From Fen-1254 sp963769605 (GTDB lineage: Bacteria > Bacteroidota > Ignavibacteria > UBA10030), in contig CAVYML010000005.1 of assembly GCA_963769605.1 (NCBI GenBank), positions 1-64,000 of the forward strand: a stretch of 64,000 nt of DNA, read 5' to 3'. Made by a program: the position numbers and the translations under genes. Positions 53,201 through 63,376 of this stretch are shown here, in pieces (within the stretch, counting starts at the first letter, position 1; each line of letters opens with the position of its first letter). The notes under the pieces were generated by a model. The model was not told where the DNA came from. It did no database searches and saw nothing but the letters and a program-made list of their open reading frames with translations.

Positions 53201-56200
53201 TCAATGGACGCGTGCAATTTTCCCTATATATTCGTTTGAGTTATTCGATGAAAGTGACCGGGCAACAATTTTGTAAAGATAAATTCCGTTGGCAATCTTT
53301 GCTCCTTCCGCATCGGTTCCATCCCAAAAAACCTGCACAAAGCGGTTTGTAAGCGCAGCGCTATGAATGACACGAATACATCGGCCTGCAATCGTATAAA
53401 TTTTAATTTCCACATCTATGGGATCGATGGAATTTCTTTGAAATGTAAAGATGGTCGATGAAGAAAACGGATTCGGATAGTTAAAGATATTTGACATTGC
53501 TGTCTCATTTCCCGACTTGACCATAAATGAAATCTGTTCTTGCGATCCATTATTGTAAATATCCCAGGCTTTAACCTGCAAAGTATGGCTCCCTTCCGTC
53601 AGGCCTGATAATGGATATGTAACGGTTCCCGTTTTATACGTATTGGGATCGCCTCTGTAATAATCGCTCAGAACAATAGTCTCCTCCGGATTAGTTAAAT
53701 ATGCAGTCATTTGATGGCCGACGCCGGATGTAGAAGTATTAATACCGCTGGAATCGGACAATTTAACGATAAGTGAAGTGCTGGGAGTTACGATATCGCC
53801 CGATTGAAAAGCAAGATCATTGAGATAGATATTGATACTCGGTCCGGTTACATCGGCAGCAGCGGCAGTGTCTATACCGCTGATCGTAAGCATTTCATTG
53901 TAGCCCTCCGCATCCTTTTTATTCTCAAAAGCATACAAAGAAATACGCGTATTTTGACCGTATGTGACATCCTTCGGAATAGGACCTTTTGCTATGTACG
54001 CTCCGTTCGAAATAGATATGGTTCCGTTGTATAATGCGGAACCAAGCACCTTAAAAGAATCACTTGCGGGGAATCCGTTGAATTTAAGATATCTGTATGC
54101 ATCAAAGATCGTAAAATATCCGGTGCCCGTGAATGTCGTATCCCTTTGTGTATTTTGCATCGCAATGCTTCCCTGTGCCTGCACCAATCCCAATGCTTGG
54201 ACTTTGAGCGGCGAATTCGCATTTCTTCCATTCATGCTGTCAATACGTGCCGTCATCCTCGGCATTGCCAAACGCACTGTGGGATCTCCAAATAAATTAT
54301 ATATTTGGCTGTTCACATCCGTATAAACTTGTTTGACCGCAAGCATTGCATCTCCGAATCTTGGCGGGTTTCCATTCGAATCCTTTAAGAACATATTAGC
54401 AAAGAGATAATCGTCCAGCTCAATATTGCCAAATTCATCTACTATGCGAGATGCAGAAACTTCCAGAACTGCTCCGCCCTGCGCCATAGTCATCAACAAT
54501 TCACCCCCGCTTATAGAAGAAGGATTATCAAATAATCCCCATGAACATGCTGCAACAATGAAGCATGAAAGCTTATTTGCATTCGTCAAACTCGGGATAC
54601 TGCCGTCCACCGTAAAAACTTCCGTATGCGACCAGACCTGATCGTTAGAATGACCTATGTAATTTACAACAAGTGTTCCCGTATTCACGGCATTGATGAT
54701 GGCAGCTATTGCTTCCGGCTTATGCCGTCCTGAAGCGCTCGCAACATCGGGATATTCCGGAAGAAGTATTTTTCTCTTTTCAAATGAATTCGGCGTATAG
54801 CTCGAATCCAAAGTCTCCGTGTACTCGCAATGATACGGCTGCCAAAGAGTTGGATCTCCTGCAAGCATGGTTGCAGTATCGCCGATAATTCTCGTTGCAT
54901 ACTGATCATCTCCGACAAAAGTAATGCAATTTCTCCAAACATCCTGGGGGGAGCTGGTTTCATATGTTATAATTTTATTCACAGCCTGCGCCGCATCCGC
55001 CGCATTCCGCGCAGGAATTCTTCCTATAGCCATTGTCGGACGAGAATCTCCATCGATCAGTCGCACAAAATAGTCGTCGCTCACATAGGAATATGATTGA
55101 TTGATCGATTCCTCTGTTTCATACGGAATAATCCAGTTCCTCGCTGTGGTTGCAATATTCCGGTAATCGTAATGACCCTCTCCCAGCAAGAGCACATACT
55201 TTGCGTTCCAATACGTATACGCGTAGTACAAGAAGTTTCGAATGCCGGTTGGATCCTGCATGCCGCCTGAAAATTCTTTAAAAACATCCTGAACGTCAAC
55301 GACATTTGTTTTTATCGTATCCGATGTTTCGCGGTATGTTTTCAATTGATTTGCAGCTGTTAAAAAATCAGCCGGAGTAATAATGATCAAGTCGCATGCC
55401 TTACTTTGATCATGAAGATTATCCGTCGTATTAACACTTGTTATGCTCTGAACGGACTTTAAACCGTTGCTTCCTGTAATTGCAAGTTCCCGGATGTTCC
55501 CGGCGGTTTGCGGCAGAAAAAACTCACATACACCATTGGTGAAACTGAAATTATTCACACGCTGAACGTTGGCATGGTCAGTCACATCAAAAACAAAATC
55601 ATCACCCGCCGATACATGAGAGACAGAATATTTAATAAGCGCCGTCGTGTCGGGAGAAGTGCAGAGCAAGAAGTCGTTTGTTGCCGTATAGCTGCTTGAA
55701 TAAAGAATCTCGATCCAATCCAGCCATGCGAGTGCACTTTGATTCGATGTTGAGTATGATATAGTCAGGACACTGGAGCCATTTGGTATTGCTCCCGATA
55801 GTGTTTTCGATACGTCTGTTTCCAGGGCATAATCGACGCTATTGTCGCCGAGTGCATCTTGCGTCATTGCTCCAAGGGGAACGGAACTTACTAATGTGCT
55901 GCTATTTTCAGTAATGTTCAAATAATCAGTTGTCGATGAACGCGCGTAAAAAACAAATCTGTAGAGGATCGGCAAACCAGTTATAAATCCTGGAAGCGTA
56001 TTTGTATACGACGCAGAGGTTGAGTTAGAGCTAAATTGCTGACCAACCCATTCTCTTCCGGATGCGATCAAATTTTGTTTATCTTCCTCCACAAAAACTT
56101 TTCCTTGAAAACTCGCCGAAAATGCGGCAGAGGCAGTATCCGATACTGCAGATGAAATGACAGACATCGAATCGCCTTCGATGTTCGTCATCGATGTAAT

Positions 56201-57226
56201 AAAATAGTAATTTGTGTCGGCATAGGGATTGATGTAATGATTAAAAGTTTTCGATGAGTTGTTATATGTCCACCCGCTCGCCGCTTTACCGTAGAAAACG
56301 ATATAATCGCCGTTGTCAAATACGCCGTTATTATTTTTATCCACAACCAACCGCTTTATTTCCTGGAGATCCTGGGGATAACTTGCCGATAGACTTTCAG
56401 GTGCCGGAGCGCCGCCGTTGCCGTAGAGATGAATATTCCGTATCGAAGTCCAGAAACTGCTCGCGATGCCGTTGTTTTTAAAAAAGTTATAGTCAAGTTT
56501 ATACATTCCGGTTTCTGTCACTCCCAGTCTGTACCAGGTGCCCTGAGAAATCGGCGATGTATAGGAAGCAGCGCTTTGTCCTGTCACTGCATTCTTACGT
56601 ATTGCATTTTTTGACTTCACGTTCGTATTTTTAAGCTGGGCTGAGTGCAATACAGCGGCCGCATTGTTGCAATTTAATAGTGCGAGACATTGCATCGAGG
56701 CAGGAATCGATGCTCCGAACGTCAGTCGAACTATGATATTTGAATAAATCTTTACACTTTTTTCATTCAGCTTTTCAACGGGCCGATACACTAAAGTCGC
56801 GATAAAAGAATTTCCACGGCGGACAATGTCCCTGAGATCGACAAGACGACTGTTCGGAAAACCCGATCTAAATATTCTCTTTAGATGTAGAGCCTGGGCC
56901 TTTGGAAAATTATTGATGGATTCAATACGTGAATCAGCTTTAACAATCGTCACGGTGTATTGTTGAGATGGGAGAAGAAGCGGCACCCGGCGGATAAATC
57001 GAAGTTCTCCTGAATTTGAGTCAATTTCGACGGAAGAGTGTAAGAACGAAAACCATGCATACGATTTTTTATCGATACCGTTCTGTGCATGCTGAACAAC
57101 ATTCGGTGTAAATTCCAGTGTGATGGAATTCCCGTCTTTCTGAAGAAGCTTGACATCCGAAATGGATTGCGCTATCGTTAGAGATGTGAGAAAAGGAATC
57201 AGTATGCCGACTATGCAGGGTCTCAT
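53201..57226 (-). CDS. porU: T9SS sortase PorU-like, gingipain C25 family
   Basis: 1341 aa from the ATG at 57226 (MRPCIVGILIPFLTSLTIAQ, a good signal peptide). The frame is open to 57292, but that part encodes a terminator hairpin. The C25 domain, in the middle, has the catalytic His in VVNYIGHSNDQVWSHTE and Cys in CFIVAACSWGLFDNPS. The C-terminus is a FlgD-Ig-like domain (NIFNYPNPFSSSTIFTFQ, AKIANGIYLYKIVARS), as in PorU of this group. PorU removes sorting domains and attaches cargo to A-LPS. No SD is seen. Confidence 0.88.
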   Translation of the reverse strand: MRPCIVGILIPFLTSLTIAQSISDVKLLQKDGNSITLEFTPNVVQHAQNGIDKKSYAWFSFLHSSVEIDSNSGELRFIRRVPLLLPSQQYTVTIVKADSRIESINNFPKAQALHLKRIFRSGFPNSRLVDLRDIVRRGNSFIATLVYRPVEKLNEKSVKIYSNIIVRLTFGASIPASMQCLALLNCNNAAAVLHSAQLKNTNVKSKNAIRKNAVTGQSAASYTSPISQGTWYRLGVTETGMYKLDYNFFKNNGIASSFWTSIRNIHLYGNGGAPAPESLSASYPQDLQEIKRLVVDKNNNGVFDNGDYIVFYGKAASGWTYNNSSKTFNHYINPYADTNYYFITSMTNIEGDSMSVISSAVSDTASAAFSASFQGKVFVEEDKQNLIASGREWVGQQFSSNSTSASYTNTLPGFITGLPILYRFVFYARSSTTDYLNITENSSTLVSSVPLGAMTQDALGDNSVDYALETDVSKTLSGAIPNGSSVLTISYSTSNQSALAWLDWIEILYSSSYTATNDFLLCTSPDTTALIKYSVSHVSAGDDFVFDVTDHANVQRVNNFSFTNGVCEFFLPQTAGNIRELAITGSNGLKSVQSITSVNTTDNLHDQSKACDLIIITPADFLTAANQLKTYRETSDTIKTNVVDVQDVFKEFSGGMQDPTGIRNFLYYAYTYWNAKYVLLLGEGHYDYRNIATTARNWIIPYETEESINQSYSYVSDDYFVRLIDGDSRPTMAIGRIPARNAADAAQAVNKIITYETSSPQDVWRNCITFVGDDQYATRIIGDTATMLAGDPTLWQPYHCEYTETLDSSYTPNSFEKRKILLPEYPDVASASGRHKPEAIAAIINAVNTGTLVVNYIGHSNDQVWSHTEVFTVDGSIPSLTNANKLSCFIVAACSWGLFDNPSSISGGELLMTMAQGGAVLEVSASRIVDEFGNIELDDYLFANMFLKDSNGNPPRFGDAMLAVKQVYTDVNSQIYNLFGDPTVRLAMPRMTARIDSMNGRNANSPLKVQALGLVQAQGSIAMQNTQRDTTFTGTGYFTIFDAYRYLKFNGFPASDSFKVLGSALYNGTISISNGAYIAKGPIPKDVTYGQNTRISLYAFENKKDAEGYNEMLTISGIDTAAAADVTGPSINIYLNDLAFQSGDIVTPSTSLIVKLSDSSGINTSTSGVGHQMTAYLTNPEETIVLSDYYRGDPNTYKTGTVTYPLSGLTEGSHTLQVKAWDIYNNGSQEQISFMVKSGNETAMSNIFNYPNPFSSSTIFTFQRNSIDPIDVEIKIYTIAGRCIRVIHSAALTNRFVQVFWDGTDAEGAKIANGIYLYKIVARSLSSNNSNEYIGKIARVH

Positions 57227-57232
57227 GATAAT

Positions 57233-57273
57233 AAAAAAAGCCAGATGAAAGGAACCTTTCCCCATCATCCGGC
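57233..57273 (-). terminator. Terminator-like hairpin in the porU leader
   Basis: On the minus strand GCCGGATGA (57273-57265) pairs with TCATCTGGC (57248-57240, one G-U), extended by GGGAAAGG/CCTTTC inside, and is followed by seven T residues (57239-57233). It ends seven bases before the chosen start codon, in the position of an attenuator. Confidence 0.6.
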
Positions 57274-57542
57274 ATACTTGTATAAACGACATACAACATA
57301 TCGAAGTTGATAAGGCCGGTTCCTAAAAAAAGCCTGAAAAAAACTCAGGAACAAACCATTCTCAATTTTCGATACGCTCTCCGTAAGAAATTTTCGTTGT
57401 TGTAAAGTACGCATCTGATAGAACAATGTCAAGCATTGTGCTCGTTTCTCTTTTAATAACGGAATGGGAAGATTTACTTTGCAGATACAATCATTTTTTG
57501 GTACCTTAAATATTAATCTAATATCCACTTGAGAACATAATC

Positions 57543-59027
57543 ATGACGAGACCTTTGAATATTCTTTTTGTATCAAGCGAAGTGGAACCGTTTGCAAAAA
57601 CAGGCGGGTTAGCGGATGTTTCCAGTGCTCTTCCCAAGGCTATCAAAGATCTCGGACATGAGATTCGTATTATGATGCCGCGTTATCGGTTTATTGGAGA
57701 GCGAAAATTTAAGCTCCACGATATCATTCGGTTGAAAGAAATACCAATTCCGATCGGGAACACGAGCATTATAGGGAACGTCAAGTCCTCTTTTATTAGC
57801 GACCTTAAAGAAAAAGTTCAAGTTTATTTTCTCGACAATGAAGGATATTTCGGGCGCGATGGTATTTATCAAAGTCCGACCACCAAAAAAGATTATAAGG
57901 ACAACGACGAACGGTTCATTTTTTTTGCCCGGGGCGTACTCGAAACGCTGAAGCACCTCGGTTGGCAGCCTGATATTATACACTGCAACGATTGGCAAAC
58001 GGGCCTTATTCCCGCTTACTTGAAGACAGTTTTTAAAAACGAGCCTCTCTTGAAGCCTATTAAGACCGTCTTTACGATCCATAATATGGCTTACCAGGGA
58101 GCCTTTCCTCGAGAATCTTTTTTAAAAAGCAATTTGCCAAAGGAACTTTTCGGCCCCGAAGGCGTCGAAGCTTATGGGAACTTCAACTTTCTCAAAACCG
58201 GCATATACTTTTCCGATATTATAACGACAGTAAGTGAAAAGTATGCCTCAGAAATATGTCTTTCGGACGAAATTGGAGCAGGATTAAGCGGTTTGTTGAG
58301 CGTCAGACAAAAAAATCTTCATGGTATTTTAAACGGTATAGACCACCATACATGGGACCCATCTGCAGACAACTATTTGTATCGCAAATTTGACAGTAAA
58401 TCGATTGAAGCAAAATCGGATAACAAGAGCGCTCTTGTATCGAAACTTGGACTCGATTCTTCGAAAAATCTCCCTCTTCTCGGTTCCATCAGCAGAATGG
58501 TGAGTCTAAAAGGCTTCGATCTTCTCGCCGCCATTATGGAAGATATTCTAAAACTTGACGTTAACTTCGTTATGCTGGCATCCGGCGATAAGGAGCTGGA
58601 AAAGAAATTCGAGCAAATCCAGAAAAAATTTCCAAATCGATTCAGTCTTATCTTGGGCTATGACGATGAACTTGCGCATATGATTGAAGCAGGCTGCGAT
58701 ATTTTTGTCATGCCGTCAAAATATGAACCATGCGGTTTGAATCAAATGTACAGTATGCGGTATGGAACAGTTCCTATCGTTCATGCAACCGGAGGATTGG
58801 ATGATACCGTCGAAGATTATTCCGGCAGCGGAAAAGGCAACGGTTTTAAGTTTGACAAATACGATACAAAGGAACTCTTGAAATCCATTCAACGGGCATT
58901 GAAGCTTCTTCAGCTGCAGCCTGAGGAATGGAAAAAAATTATGCGGAACGGCATGCTGCGCGATTTCTCATGGGAAAATTCTGCGCGAAAATACCTTAAT
59001 TTATACAAGGATCTCTTAAGGCAATAA
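57543..59027 (+). CDS. glgA: Glycogen synthase
   Basis: 494-aa GT5 enzyme adding glucose from ADP- or UDP-glucose to glycogen. N-terminal donor loop KTGGLADVSSALPKAI (from about 20), DIIHCNDWQTGLIPAYLK, TIHNMAYQGAFP, and C-terminal SRMVSLKGFDLL and PSKYEPCGLNQMYSMRYG with the catalytic Glu. No other glycogen gene is adjacent. Upstream TTTTTGGTACCTTAAATAT resembles the leader of the yqeY gene. Confidence 0.96.
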   Translation: MTRPLNILFVSSEVEPFAKTGGLADVSSALPKAIKDLGHEIRIMMPRYRFIGERKFKLHDIIRLKEIPIPIGNTSIIGNVKSSFISDLKEKVQVYFLDNEGYFGRDGIYQSPTTKKDYKDNDERFIFFARGVLETLKHLGWQPDIIHCNDWQTGLIPAYLKTVFKNEPLLKPIKTVFTIHNMAYQGAFPRESFLKSNLPKELFGPEGVEAYGNFNFLKTGIYFSDIITTVSEKYASEICLSDEIGAGLSGLLSVRQKNLHGILNGIDHHTWDPSADNYLYRKFDSKSIEAKSDNKSALVSKLGLDSSKNLPLLGSISRMVSLKGFDLLAAIMEDILKLDVNFVMLASGDKELEKKFEQIQKKFPNRFSLILGYDDELAHMIEAGCDIFVMPSKYEPCGLNQMYSMRYGTVPIVHATGGLDDTVEDYSGSGKGNGFKFDKYDTKELLKSIQRALKLLQLQPEEWKKIMRNGMLRDFSWENSARKYLNLYKDLLRQ

Positions 59028-59146
59028 ATCCATCGCCTTGAAGCGGAGGCAAGCTGCTGTCTTCGAAAAATGCAACAGCTCCTGAGCGCAGCATCAATTT
59101 TCGATGCATAGACAATCTTTCTTATTCATAGTAATCGGACCTTAAC

Positions 59147-60352
59147 GTGAAGCAACTTTTCCAATTTTACCGAACATGCATTCCATTTGTTTTCTTTTTT
59201 TCTTTTTTTCTTTTTTCATTCGGCTGCGTCGAAGAAGCGAATCCCGTCGGGGCAAATCTTATTCCTAAAAAAGACGCTCAGATTCTTAAAGTTGATACAC
59301 TATATGCCACAGGCCATTCGACTACGTATTTCCCTAGTAATAATTCCGGCACCGATCGTTTTTTTGTTGGAAATTACGGTTCCATTACATCCTGGGGTTT
59401 ACTGCAATTCCAATTATTTGCAGACACCGTTTTCGGCAGGCCGATTCTTTCTGCCAGTGTTCGCTTAAAAGTTATCAGCCATCAAGGCGACTCCCTGGCT
59501 GAACTTTCTTTTGTCCCTTATCGAATGCTGGCCCCTTTTACTGGAGATTCCTTGACGTACGATTCTCTTCAAGCAAATCCGTCATTTTACTACGATCCAA
59601 CGCCTATGGGGAAAATTTTCTCGCGTTCTCACATCAACGATACCGAGTATATCGTTTTTTCACTCGATACGGCTGTCGTTCGGCACTGGTTTTTGTCGCT
59701 TGCCGATACAGTAAACTATGGAATGCTCCTCATGCCGACCAACACCAATGTAATCAAAGGGTTCTATAGTTATAGTGCAGCCGATTCGGCGATAAGCCCC
59801 ATGCTCACCGTAACATGGCTTGATACGCTGGGCATTGTTCAAACATTCCACGATACGATAAGCACATCCCGATATCTCGCGTATATTGACAGCACGTCGC
59901 TCAATGTTAATAGAAAAATGCTGTATGTGCTCTCAGGTGTACCGTACCGTGGAGTCTTGAACTTCGACGTCTCCAAGCTTCCGAGTCCCTGCGTTATTAA
60001 TAATGCAACTCTCTCCATAGCACAGAACACACAGCTTACGCAGCTCAGCGGATATGAACCGGATTCTCTCATGTCCACACAGATCAATGATGACGGTTCG
60101 ATAGGAACTACCTACAGCACAAGCATCGATACGACGTCCTCAGCAGGTACTCCCGGTCATCTTCATGTTCTTTATAAATTGGATACACGGGCGGCAGTGC
60201 AAAGCTGGGTCGAAAATTATATAAAAACACCGAGGATTGAGATACTTGGCTACGGCGAATCTTCTACATTTGATCTGCATGTCATGTACGGTGATACGAC
60301 CATTTCTAAGGAACTATGTCCAAAAATCATCGTAACATACTCCATTAAGTAA
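59147..60352 (+). CDS. Lipoprotein of unknown function
   Basis: 401 aa from GTG at 59147; no ATG lies before the signal peptide. The lipobox is FSFGC (Cys27) followed by acidic residues. The body is beta-rich with recurring AVVRHWFLS / AAVQSWVEN-type segments and pairs of strand blocks, resembling DUF4270/DNRLRE-like surface lipoproteins that also precede glgA or rpiB genes in FCB genomes. I see no catalytic motif. It is followed 16 bp later by an outer-membrane protein, probably one operon. Confidence 0.7.
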   Translation: MKQLFQFYRTCIPFVFFFSFFLFSFGCVEEANPVGANLIPKKDAQILKVDTLYATGHSTTYFPSNNSGTDRFFVGNYGSITSWGLLQFQLFADTVFGRPILSASVRLKVISHQGDSLAELSFVPYRMLAPFTGDSLTYDSLQANPSFYYDPTPMGKIFSRSHINDTEYIVFSLDTAVVRHWFLSLADTVNYGMLLMPTNTNVIKGFYSYSAADSAISPMLTVTWLDTLGIVQTFHDTISTSRYLAYIDSTSLNVNRKMLYVLSGVPYRGVLNFDVSKLPSPCVINNATLSIAQNTQLTQLSGYEPDSLMSTQINDDGSIGTTYSTSIDTTSSAGTPGHLHVLYKLDTRAAVQSWVENYIKTPRIEILGYGESSTFDLHVMYGDTTISKELCPKIIVTYSIK

Positions 60353-60368
60353 ATAAAGAGTCTTTTGC

Positions 60369-61607
60369 ATGCGATACATAAAATTTTTCGGCATTCTTTT
60401 CTGTCTTCTTTGTCCATCCATTGTTTTTGCCGGAGGATCGACATATTCCCGCTACAATATGGGCGACATTCTTCTTTTCGGCGGAAGTCGTTCGTATGCA
60501 ATGGGAGGCGCCGGTATTGCTTCTATCGGGAGTGATTTCATCAATCAATTCAATCCTGCTGCTTTATCGAAAATCGCCAATCCTCTTTTAACAGGTTCGT
60601 TTGAAATGGAACACTTTTCCTCGGAATCCGCAACAGGCGACGGGACTTTCAATAGTTTTAATTTCCAGAGTTTCGTAATTGCAATTCCGATCTCTGTCGA
60701 TAACGGCATTGTTCTTTCCCTGGAGGCAACTCCATACAGCAGAGTTGGGTACGCTATAAACAGAACCGATTCTGTCGGAAACAACGCTACGTCGCTTGAC
60801 AGCTATTATGGTTCAGGCGGCATCATGACTTTGGGAGCGGGGATTTCCTATTCCATTTCCGATCATTTCCATATCGGCCTCAAGATCCAAAATTATTATG
60901 GAAGTTCCGATCAATTTGTTGTTGCAAATTATTCCGATACTACTCTCACAAATACAAACTACGAGGCATCTTCTTACTATAACGGTTTCGGCGCCACTTT
61001 CGGGGTTATCTGGGAGAATATAGGCAATTCAATTGGTATTCAGGCACTCGAACCTTTGACGGTCGGCCTCGTGCTTTCGACCCCTGTTTCTTTAACAACG
61101 GACAGCTCGGTGTATTATCCCTCCATTGATACCTCTACATCGCATTCCGGTTACTCGACGATTCCTCTTTCTGTCGGCCTCGGACTTTGCTATGCCCCCA
61201 ATGAGCAATATCATATTGACGCGGATTTCATTTATCAGACCTGGCAAGGCGCGAAATTTGCAGGTGTGATTGATCCAAACCTGCGGAATGCGTATCGTGC
61301 CGCATTAGGGTTCGAATTTTTACCCAGACTGACAACGGCCTCAACATGGGGACGCACTGCATATCGCTTAGGAGGATATTATTATTCGACCTATTATTAT
61401 TTAAATGGTACGGGGATAAATGAAATTGGAATTACAGGCGGTGTTGGTTTTCCGATGAGTTACACCGGAAAAATGGATGTGGGTTTTCAACTGGCAACGC
61501 GCGGCACGACCAATTCTTCTCTTCAAAAGGATACGATCTTCCGGCTGAATATTTCTCTCTCAGTGACGGAATTGTGGTTTGTTAAATACGAGGATACGGA
61601 TCAATAG
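60369..61607 (+). CDS. Outer-membrane beta-barrel protein (PorV/FadL-like)
   Basis: 412 aa, signal peptide MRYIKFFGILFCLLCPSIVF. Mature start GGSTYSRYNMGDILLFGGSR, then YAMGGAGIASIGSDFINQFN and PAALS, the N-terminal plug pattern shared by PorV- and FadL-type barrels; alternating strands follow. Could transport hydrophobic compounds or act in secretion. Its stop lies one base before the rpiB ATG. Confidence 0.75.
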   Translation: MRYIKFFGILFCLLCPSIVFAGGSTYSRYNMGDILLFGGSRSYAMGGAGIASIGSDFINQFNPAALSKIANPLLTGSFEMEHFSSESATGDGTFNSFNFQSFVIAIPISVDNGIVLSLEATPYSRVGYAINRTDSVGNNATSLDSYYGSGGIMTLGAGISYSISDHFHIGLKIQNYYGSSDQFVVANYSDTTLTNTNYEASSYYNGFGATFGVIWENIGNSIGIQALEPLTVGLVLSTPVSLTTDSSVYYPSIDTSTSHSGYSTIPLSVGLGLCYAPNEQYHIDADFIYQTWQGAKFAGVIDPNLRNAYRAALGFEFLPRLTTASTWGRTAYRLGGYYYSTYYYLNGTGINEIGITGGVGFPMSYTGKMDVGFQLATRGTTNSSLQKDTIFRLNISLSVTELWFVKYEDTDQ

Positions 61608-61608
61608 A

Positions 61609-62052
61609 ATGAAAATTGCTATCGGCAGCGACCATGCAGGTTTTCGGTATAAAGAAAATGCGAAACAATATTTTGCAGCGACCAAGGAACATATCTGTAT
61701 CGATGTCGGAACAGATTCCGAAGCATCAGTCGATTATCCGGATTATGCCGTACTCGCTGTAAACGCCATTCTCTCCCGGAAAGCTGACATGGGAATTCTT
61801 ATTTGCGGAACGGGCATTGGGATGTCTATTGCCGCCAACAGGTTCAAGGGAATTCGGGCAGCAGTATGCGAATCTACATCCGCCGCACGACTCGCGCGTC
61901 AGCATAACAACGCGAACATCCTCTGCATTGGGGAGCGTTTAACTTCATGGGAAAAGACATTAGATATAATAAAGACATTTTTAGAGACCTCCTTTGACGG
62001 CAGCGAACGTCATTGCCGTCGAGTGGATAAACTGAATAAACTTCCTCTATGA
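61609..62052 (+). CDS. rpiB: Ribose-5-phosphate isomerase B
   Basis: 147 aa from the ATG at 61609, one base after the barrel gene; the longer frame from 61579 would overlap it. Pentose-phosphate isomerase interconverting ribose 5- and ribulose 5-phosphate. Motifs: IAIGSDHAGFRYKENAKQYF, DVGTDSEASVDYPDYA, GILICGTGIGMSIAANRFKG (Cys and phosphate loop), CESTSAARLARQHNNANIL. Complements rpe elsewhere in the window. Confidence 0.95.
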   Translation: MKIAIGSDHAGFRYKENAKQYFAATKEHICIDVGTDSEASVDYPDYAVLAVNAILSRKADMGILICGTGIGMSIAANRFKGIRAAVCESTSAARLARQHNNANILCIGERLTSWEKTLDIIKTFLETSFDGSERHCRRVDKLNKLPL

Positions 62053-62074
62053 TTATTATTTTAATGAGAATAAT

Positions 62075-63367
62075 ATGAGCCTTCGCCAAAACGATCCGGA
62101 TATATTTAAAGTTCTTCAAAGTGAAACAAATCGACAGAATTCCAAATTGGAACTTATCGCTTCAGAAAATTTTGTAAGCCTCGATGTCCTTGAAGCCATG
62201 GGAAGCGTTTTGACTAATAAATATGCCGAAGGCTATCCGGGAAAACGTTATTACGGCGGATGCGAGTTCGTGGACATTGCGGAGAACATCGCGCGTGAAC
62301 GTGTAAAACAGCTCTTCGGCGCGGAGTATGCGAACGTTCAGCCGCATTCCGGTTCTCAGGCAAATATGGCGGTCTATTTTTCCTTTTTAAAACCCGGCGA
62401 TACTGTGCTTGGCATGAATTTGGCCCACGGCGGTCATTTGACACACGGTTCACCGGTTAATTTTTCCGGACAACTCTATCGCTTTGTTTCCTATGGAGTT
62501 TCGCGCGATACAGGAGTTATTGATTATGACGACGTTCAGAAAATGGCGCTTCGGGAAAAACCGAAGATGATTACCGTCGGAGCAAGCGCATATTCCCGGA
62601 ATATCGATTATAAAAAGTTTCGCACAATCGCAGATTCCGTTGGAGCCTTTCTCTTTGCCGATATTGCCCACCCCGCGGGTCTTATTGCTGCAAGACTTCA
62701 TAACGATCCCCTTCCATCCTGCCATGTCGTCACATCGACGACGCATAAAACGCTTAGAGGACCACGCGGCGGCCTTATTCTTATAGGAAAAGACTACGAA
62801 AACCCTTTCGGGCAGGTTGCACCGAAATCGGGTAGAATCAAAATGATGTCCGAATTAATCGACTCCATGGTCATTCCGGGTATTCAAGGCGGCCCCTTGA
62901 TGCATGTCATCGCTGCAAAAGCTGTCGGTTTCGGAGAGAATCTCCAGCCGTCTTACCGGCTTTATGCCGAACAAATTATAAAAAATGCAAAAACGCTCGC
63001 ATCTGCTCTTCGTCAACGCGGTTATTCGATTGTTTCAGATGGAACCGACAATCATCTGATGCTGATCAACCTGCGGTCCAAAGACATTACAGGAAAAGAA
63101 GCGCAGGAAATTCTTGACATTGCAGGCATAACGGTGAATAAAAATGCAGTTCCGTTCGATGATAAGTCCCCTCTTATTACAAGCGGTATCCGTATCGGTA
63201 CTCCGGCAGTAACAACGCGCGGTATGAAAGAGCAGGAAATGGAAATTATTGCCGATCTCATCGATGATACGCTCGTCCATCGGAAAGAGACTTCGACAAT
63301 TTCCCGCGTAAACGAACTTGTTCATAAACTTTGTTCTCGTTTTCCATTATATCCTGAATTGCGTTAA
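62075..63367 (+). CDS. glyA: Serine hydroxymethyltransferase
   Basis: 430-aa PLP enzyme making glycine and 5,10-methylene-THF from serine. Motifs: LELIASENFVS, YAEGYPGKRYYGGCEFVD, PHSGSQANMAVYF, FADIAHPAGLIAA, and the PLP lysine in STTHKTLRGPRGGLIL. Starts 22 bp after rpiB and is followed nine bases later by tatC, so the rpiB-glyA-tatC order probably forms one transcript. Confidence 0.97.
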   Translation: MSLRQNDPDIFKVLQSETNRQNSKLELIASENFVSLDVLEAMGSVLTNKYAEGYPGKRYYGGCEFVDIAENIARERVKQLFGAEYANVQPHSGSQANMAVYFSFLKPGDTVLGMNLAHGGHLTHGSPVNFSGQLYRFVSYGVSRDTGVIDYDDVQKMALREKPKMITVGASAYSRNIDYKKFRTIADSVGAFLFADIAHPAGLIAARLHNDPLPSCHVVTSTTHKTLRGPRGGLILIGKDYENPFGQVAPKSGRIKMMSELIDSMVIPGIQGGPLMHVIAAKAVGFGENLQPSYRLYAEQIIKNAKTLASALRQRGYSIVSDGTDNHLMLINLRSKDITGKEAQEILDIAGITVNKNAVPFDDKSPLITSGIRIGTPAVTTRGMKEQEMEIIADLIDDTLVHRKETSTISRVNELVHKLCSRFPLYPELR

Positions 63368-63376
63368 TACAATTCT

